A DNA stretch of 11,204 bases from the NCBI GenBank assembly GCA_016791285.1, contig JAEUMX010000073.1, positions 1 through 11,204 of the forward strand. The letters run 5' to 3'. Source of the stretch: Burkholderiales bacterium. GTDB lineage: Bacteria > Pseudomonadota > Gammaproteobacteria > Burkholderiales > JAEUMW01. Position 1 is the stretch's first letter, and each line of letters starts with the position of its first letter. This document shows, piece after piece, positions 7,103 to 11,204 of this stretch. The notes beneath the pieces were generated by a model. It was given only the letters and a program-made list of their open reading frames with translations. It searched no databases and was not told the origin of the DNA. Made by a program: the position numbers and the translations under genes.

Positions 7103-7106
7103 CAGA
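7087..7106 (-). promoter_or_regulatory. Direct-repeat LexA box, GTTC-N7-GTTC
   Basis: The plus strand carries GAGAACAGA twice (7087-7095 and 7098-7106), an exact 9-bp direct repeat with an 11-bp period. Within it GAAC-N7-GAAC (7089-7103) reads GTTC-N7-GTTC on the minus strand, the known LexA operator form of alphaproteobacteria. It lies 66 bp upstream of the lexA ATG and just downstream of the predicted mrfA start site. The second copy overlaps the GGAG Shine-Dalgarno (7097-7100) of mrfA. One bound LexA dimer could repress both directions. The assignment is inferred from sequence form and context. Confidence 0.6.
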
Positions 7107-7108
7107 CG

Positions 7109-9553
7109 ATGGAGGATATCGTCGACCGTTTCTTCGACCAGTCGGAGGAGGTCCCAGAAACGGCGAGCGCCGTGCGCCCCGACCCACCGGGTATCGAGCC
7201 CCTGATCGAGCGGCTGAAGCAGAAGTATCGGGGGCGCATCACCGGCGAGCTCGTGGTACCGGCGCGGACCGGCAGCTTCGCGGATCTTCCCGTCGACCTG
7301 GATGATCGCCTGGCCTCGGCGCTTCGAGTGCGCGGGATCGGGCGCCTGTACAGTCACCAGCGCCAAGCGTGGGACACGATCCGGTCGGGCCGGCATACAG
7401 TCATCGTCACGCCCACCGCGTCGGGCAAGACCCTCTGCTACAACCTGCCGGTGCTGCAGGCGGCGCTCGAGGCGCGAGCGAAGGCGCTCTACCTCTTTCC
7501 CACGAAGGCGCTCTCCCAGGACCAGGTCGCGGAGATCCTCGAACTGAACGACGCCGGCAGTCTCGGCGTGCGCGCGTACACGTTCGACGGCGACACGCCG
7601 GGCGACGCGCGGATCGCGGTGCGCACGAAGGGCGACATCGTCGTCTCGAACCCCGACATGCTGCACGTCGGCATCCTGCCGCATCACACCAAATGGGCGC
7701 AGTTCTTCGAGAACCTGAAGTACGTCGTGATCGACGAGCTGCACACCTACCGTGGCGTCTTCGGTTCGCATCTCGCCAACGTGCTGCGGCGGCTTGGGCG
7801 CGTGTGCGCGTTCTACGGCGTCCAGCCGACCTTCGTGCTGTGTTCGGCGACCATCGCCAACCCGCGGGAGCTGGCGGAGCAGCTGATCGGCGCACCTGTA
7901 GCGGCCATCACCGAGAGCGGCGCGCCGCAGGGCAGAAAGCATCTGCTGCTGTGGAACCCGCCGGTGCTGAACGCCGATCTCGGTCTACGCGCATCGGCCC
8001 GCTCGCAGACGACGCGCATCGCGCGCCTCGCGGTGCGCTCGGGATTGAAGACGATCGTCTTCGCCAACACGCGCCTCATGGTCGAGGTGATCACCAAGTA
8101 CCTGAAGGACGTGTTCGATCGCGACCCGCGCAAGCCGGCGCGGACGTTCGCCTATCGCGGCGGCTACCTGCCGACGGAGCGCCGCGCGACCGAGAAGAAG
8201 CTGCGCGCGGGCGCGGTGGATTGTGTCGTGGCGACCTCCGCGCTGGAGCTCGGTGTGGACATCGGCGCGCTGGATGTCTGCGTCCTCAACGGATATCCCG
8301 GCACCGTCGCGGGTACCTGGCAACGGCTCGGCCGCGTGGGGCGGCGCAACCGCGCGGCGCTCGGCGTGCTGGTGGGCACCAGCGAGCCGCTCGACCAGTT
8401 CATCGTGCGCAATCCGGAGTTCTTTCTCGGTGCGTCGCCCGAGCACGCGCGCATCGCACCGGACCAGCTGCTGATCCTCATGGACCACGTGCGCTGTGCC
8501 GCCTTCGAGCTGCCGTTTCGCGATGGCGAGTCGTTCGGCGGCGAGGATCTCGGTGCGCTGCTCGCGTATCTCGAAGAGCAGGGCGTGGTGCATCGCGAGG
8601 GCGCGCAATGGCACTGGATGGCCGACAGCTACCCCGCGAATGCGGTCAGCCTGCGCTCGGTGGCGGAGGGCAACTTCGTCGTCATCGACACCACGGACGG
8701 CAAGCAGGAGGTGATCGCAGAAGTGGATTACTCGAGCGCGCCGATGACGATTTTCGAGGGCGCGATCTACTTGGTTCAGGCAAGCCCGTGGCAGGTCGAG
8801 CGGCTCGATTGGGAAGGCCGCAAGGCCTTCGTGACGAAGACCCGGGCCGACTATTACACCGATGCGATCGACTACACCCGGCTCAAGATCCTCGACCGGT
8901 TCGACACAGTGCGGCAGGGCGCTGGAACTTGCGCGAACGGCGAGGTGCATCTCGTGCGCCGCATCCCCGGCTACAAGAAGATCCGCTACTACACGCACGA
9001 AAACGTCGGTTACGGCAATGTCAATCTGCCTGATCAGGAGCTGCACACGACGGCGGTATGGTGGCAGGCGGATCCGCAAGCGCTGCTCGCGGCGATACCC
9101 GACCGCTGGCAGGCGCTCGACGGCTTCCTCGGCGCGGCCTACGCGATGCACTACATCGCCGCGCTGCTCACCATGTCCGAGCGACGGGACCTGGGGCACG
9201 CGGTGGGCGATTCGGATACGACCTGGTCGGCGACGCTCGGCACCGATGGCCGCGGCACTGCGCGCAGCTTCGACGGCGAGCCGGTGGACGTCGCGCAGGG
9301 GATGCGAGACTTCCGGCCGACGGTGTATCTCTACGACAACTATCCCGGTGGCGTCGGGCTCTCCGCGCCGCTCTTCGATTTGAGGCAGCGGGTCATCGAG
9401 CATGCCGTCGCACTGGTCGCCGGTTGCGAGTGCAGCCACGGCTGCCCCGCGTGCATCGGGCCGATCTTCGCCTCCGACGAGACGCGCGGTGGCTCGCCGA
9501 AGCGCGCCGCGCTCGCCGTGCTCGATCTCCTGCGGGCAGGTCGTTCGGCATGA
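7109..9553 (+). CDS. mrfA: MrfA-like superfamily 2 DNA helicase with DUF1998 zinc domain
   Basis: An 814-residue ATP-dependent DNA helicase of the MrfA (YprA) family, which in Bacillus subtilis acts with MrfB in repair of mitomycin C damage. Helicase motifs appear in order: Q-like SHQRQAW (82-88), I TPTASGKT (101-108), II DELH (209-212), III SAT (246-248), V region SALELGVDIG (377-386) and VI QRLGRVGRR (405-413). The C-terminal DUF1998 part ends in C773-E-C775-x3-C779-P-x-C782, the four-cysteine zinc site of this family. The start is supported by GGAG eight bases upstream of the ATG. The stop overlaps the mrfB start as ATGA, so the two are translationally coupled. The protein is slightly longer than the B. 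subtilis one (about 750 residues). Lhr-type helicases are related, but the DUF1998 cysteines and the exonuclease partner favour MrfA. Its location opposite lexA suggests SOS induction. Confidence 0.93.
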   Translation: MEDIVDRFFDQSEEVPETASAVRPDPPGIEPLIERLKQKYRGRITGELVVPARTGSFADLPVDLDDRLASALRVRGIGRLYSHQRQAWDTIRSGRHTVIVTPTASGKTLCYNLPVLQAALEARAKALYLFPTKALSQDQVAEILELNDAGSLGVRAYTFDGDTPGDARIAVRTKGDIVVSNPDMLHVGILPHHTKWAQFFENLKYVVIDELHTYRGVFGSHLANVLRRLGRVCAFYGVQPTFVLCSATIANPRELAEQLIGAPVAAITESGAPQGRKHLLLWNPPVLNADLGLRASARSQTTRIARLAVRSGLKTIVFANTRLMVEVITKYLKDVFDRDPRKPARTFAYRGGYLPTERRATEKKLRAGAVDCVVATSALELGVDIGALDVCVLNGYPGTVAGTWQRLGRVGRRNRAALGVLVGTSEPLDQFIVRNPEFFLGASPEHARIAPDQLLILMDHVRCAAFELPFRDGESFGGEDLGALLAYLEEQGVVHREGAQWHWMADSYPANAVSLRSVAEGNFVVIDTTDGKQEVIAEVDYSSAPMTIFEGAIYLVQASPWQVERLDWEGRKAFVTKTRADYYTDAIDYTRLKILDRFDTVRQGAGTCANGEVHLVRRIPGYKKIRYYTHENVGYGNVNLPDQELHTTAVWWQADPQALLAAIPDRWQALDGFLGAAYAMHYIAALLTMSERRDLGHAVGDSDTTWSATLGTDGRGTARSFDGEPVDVAQGMRDFRPTVYLYDNYPGGVGLSAPLFDLRQRVIEHAVALVAGCECSHGCPACIGPIFASDETRGGSPKRAALAVLDLLRAGRSA

Positions 9554-10803
9554 AGTTGAAGGAGCGTCTCGCACTGCTCTCGAAGCAGGGAGGCGCGGGG
9601 CAGAGTGCGCGTCCCCCCGCATCTGCGGATGTGCCGGCCACGGCGGAACGGTTGCAACGACTGATCGAGCATTCGACGCGGCGCGCGGCAGTGCGGCGCA
9701 CGGGGGATCACGATCTCGCCAGGATGCTCGGCGGCAGCTCGATCGCGCCCGGGGTCGTCGTCGCCGAGCAGTGCTTCTTCCGCGACCATGTCCACGGTGC
9801 CGAACCCATCGGCACGCTGTTCGAAACGCCGCTGCATGTGCTGAACGAAGGCCAGCCGGTGCGGCCCTGGGATCTGCTGTTCCTCGACACCGAGACCACC
9901 GGGCTGGCAGGGGGCACCGGCACGCTGCCGTTCGTGCTGGGCCTCGCACGGCCCGAACCCGAGGGCTTGCGCCTGCGGCAGTACTTCCTGACCGGGTTCG
10001 GGGGCGAGGCCGCGATGCTCGAACACGCGCGCAGCTGGCTCGCGGACGCGACGCACCTCGTCACGTTCAACGGCAAATGCTTCGACGTACCGCTGCTCGC
10101 GACGCGCTATCGGCTCCTGCGCCTTGCGACGCCGTTGCAGTCGAAGGGACACCTGGACCTGCTGCACCCGACCCGCGCCGCGTTCGGCGGGCGTTGGCCG
10201 GACTGCAGGTTGCAGACCGCGGAACAGAGACTGCTCGGCTTCGCGCGTGAGAACGACCTGGGCGGTCACCTCGTGCCGATGGTGTGGACCGAGTTCATGC
10301 GCCACGGTCGAATGGACGATGTACCGCGCGTACTGGAACACAATCGCCGGGATCTCGTGAGCCTGGCGGGGCTGTTGTCCCGGCTTGCACACATCTACGG
10401 TGGTGGCGGTCACGAAGATGCGGATGCACGGGCGCTTGCGCGACATCGGTTGCGGCAGGGCGACGATCGGGGGGCGTTGCGCGAGCTTGCCGGGAAGGCC
10501 TCATCACTCGGGGTCGCCGGCCTGCTCGAGCTGGCGCGCCTCTATCGGCGGCGCGGCGAGTGGGAGCACGCGGTGCCGATCTGGGAGGATCTGGCAGCGC
10601 AGGGCGTCGCGGAAGCGCTGGAGCGGCTTGCGAAGTACCAGGAACATATCGGCCGTGATTTCGCTGCCGCGATCGCCCTTACCGAACGCCTCGTGGCGCG
10701 GCAGGGCGCAAGACCGGAGCACGTGCGGCGGCGGCGGCGGCTGCTCGGCCGCGTGGCGGAGGAGGCGTCGGTCTTCTGGCGCATACCTAGGGATCGCCGG
10801 TAG
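9550..10803 (+). CDS. mrfB: MrfB-like DEDDh 3'-5' exonuclease with C-terminal helical repeats
   Basis: A 417-residue exonuclease of the ribonuclease H-like fold, the partner of MrfA (YprB in Bacillus subtilis). The DEDDh catalytic set is visible: D113 and E115 in LFLDTETTG (Exo I), D179 in FNGKCFDVP (Exo II), and H264/D268 in LEHNRRDLVSL (Exo III). Residues 1-105 are a less conserved N-terminal region. Residues 290-385 look like TPR/Sel1-type helical repeats (for example LLELARLYRRRGEWEHAVPI), probably for protein contact. The ATG at 9550 overlaps the mrfA stop by four bases, and the frame is open further upstream only as an out-of-phase reading of mrfA. Length and domain order match the family (about 410 residues). 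It likely trims DNA opened by the helicase during removal of bulky or cross-linking adducts. Confidence 0.9.
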   Translation: MKLKERLALLSKQGGAGQSARPPASADVPATAERLQRLIEHSTRRAAVRRTGDHDLARMLGGSSIAPGVVVAEQCFFRDHVHGAEPIGTLFETPLHVLNEGQPVRPWDLLFLDTETTGLAGGTGTLPFVLGLARPEPEGLRLRQYFLTGFGGEAAMLEHARSWLADATHLVTFNGKCFDVPLLATRYRLLRLATPLQSKGHLDLLHPTRAAFGGRWPDCRLQTAEQRLLGFARENDLGGHLVPMVWTEFMRHGRMDDVPRVLEHNRRDLVSLAGLLSRLAHIYGGGGHEDADARALARHRLRQGDDRGALRELAGKASSLGVAGLLELARLYRRRGEWEHAVPIWEDLAAQGVAEALERLAKYQEHIGRDFAAAIALTERLVARQGARPEHVRRRRRLLGRVAEEASVFWRIPRDRR

Positions 10804-10820
10804 GCGGCTCCGCGGCTACC
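10799..10820 (+). terminator. Weak hairpin at the end of mrfB
   Basis: GGTAG-GCGG and CCGC-GG-CTACC can pair around the mrfB stop codon to form a GC-rich hairpin with a two-base bulge. No run of T follows (next bases ATTCCAGG), so it is not a standard intrinsic terminator. At most it is a pause or mRNA-end structure. Confidence 0.18.
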
Positions 10821-10839
10821 ATTCCAGGGCCACCGCGGC

Positions 10840-10868
10840 TTGACCGTAACGAAAGCCGACGCTAACGT
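10840..10868 (+). promoter_or_regulatory. Possible promoter of the gene starting at 10928
   Basis: TTGACC (10840-10845, 5 of 6 consensus for -35), a 17-bp spacer and TAACGT (10863-10868, weak -10) precede the downstream gene. The start would be near 10875, giving a leader of about 50 bases. It suggests the next gene is not part of the mrfAB operon. Confidence 0.4.
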
Positions 10869-10927
10869 TCGCATCTGTTTGGAGATTCTGGTCATGCCGA
10901 TGCGCCGTTCGTGCGCGAAGGAGAATC

Positions 10928-11204
10928 ATGGTGGCGTCAGCAAATCGTGGATCCTCGGTACTCAGTCAGATTTCTGGACGAGTCGTGCACGGCGTCGCGA
11001 GACGTTCTTTCCTTTTCGCCAAAGCCCATTACAAGTCGACCCTGCCCGATCCGATCACGACCAACCCGGTGATTGTCTACACGGTGGGCAAAGTGGGGTC
11101 GTCATCGGTTGCGGCAACGCTCGATGCGGCGCTCGATGGGCGGGGCGTTGCGCATGTGCATTGGCTGAGATCGGAGAATCTCCAGGCGGACGAAGCGCAG
11201 TACA
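10928..11204 (+). CDS. Probable sulfotransferase-fold protein (NKWYS / capsular polysaccharide type), 5' part only
   Basis: The frame is open from ATG 10928 to the right edge (92 codons seen), so the gene is cut by the window. The segment NPVIVYTVGKVGSSSVAATL (46-65), with the GKVGSSS loop at 54-60, resembles the 5'-phosphosulfate-binding loop at the start of sulfotransferase-fold proteins. It resembles in particular the NKWYS 'putative capsular polysaccharide synthesis' group, and HVHWL follows as in those proteins. Residues 1-45 have no recognised domain and no signal peptide. An AAGGAG Shine-Dalgarno (10918-10923) lies four bases from the ATG and seven from a GTG at 10931, so either could be the start. 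Base composition in the first 60 bases is less GC-rich than in mrfAB. Without the C-terminal half the function is a family-level guess. Confidence 0.6.
   Translation, partial: MVASANRGSSVLSQISGRVVHGVARRSFLFAKAHYKSTLPDPITTNPVIVYTVGKVGSSSVAATLDAALDGRGVAHVHWLRSENLQADEAQY

Noticed and set aside
7985..9949. 654-codon minus-strand frame opposite mrfA and mrfB
   Set aside because: It spans two genes with clear catalytic motifs on the other strand and shows no domain of its own.
10893..11204. Plus-strand frame beginning at the ATG at 10893
   Set aside because: It is open to the edge but yields a motif-free product and is out of phase with the frame carrying GKVGSSS and the better-placed Shine-Dalgarno.

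Overview
The window is GC-rich bacterial chromosome, densely packed and using bacterial genetic signals. It most likely comes from a Pseudomonadota (proteobacterial) genome. The lineage call rests on three things: the opgD-type periplasmic glucan enzyme with a Tat signal, the LexA type, and a chromosomally encoded CCA end on the tRNA. A beta- or gammaproteobacterium is my best guess, but nothing here fixes the genus. I see no phage, transposon, CRISPR array or plasmid gene, and no gene-free stretch longer than 300 bases.

Layout. Bases 1-7023 are carried by the minus strand. Read in the direction of transcription they are: lexA (7023-6421), opgD (6367-4784), the antitoxin gene vapB with a broken vapC (4702-4428), a small cupin gene (4258-3815), a very large iron-sulfur flavoprotein gene (3694-137), and a tRNA-Leu(CAA) with its own promoter (87-1). 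Bases 7109-10803 are on the plus strand and hold a two-gene DNA-repair operon, mrfA-mrfB (helicase plus DEDDh exonuclease). A separate plus-strand gene begins at 10928, encodes a probable sulfotransferase/NKWYS-type protein and runs off the right edge.

How the genes work together. The clearest functional unit is the divergent pair lexA <-> mrfAB. The 85-bp gap between them holds overlapping promoters and a 9-bp direct repeat that reads GTTC-N7-GTTC. That is the alphaproteobacterial style of LexA operator rather than the CTG-N10-CAG palindrome. The LexA helix-turn-helix is also of the short 'SRGSLHK' type. The arrangement predicts that lexA and the mitomycin-type repair pair MrfAB are both under SOS control from one site.

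The most unusual protein is the 1185-residue oxidoreductase. It joins a GltD/NfnB-like module (cysteine-rich iron-sulfur region plus two Rossmann folds) to a PyrK/NfnA-like module (FAD, NAD and a C-terminal four-cysteine cluster) in one chain. It also has a roughly 250-residue N-terminal extension I cannot assign. It could be a single-chain relative of the NfnAB transhydrogenase, but its partners and any electron bifurcation are inference.

The vapBC locus has an intact antitoxin, promoter and palindromic operator, but the toxin gene stops after 27 codons, of which only about 15 are VapC-like. It is a toxin-less relic.
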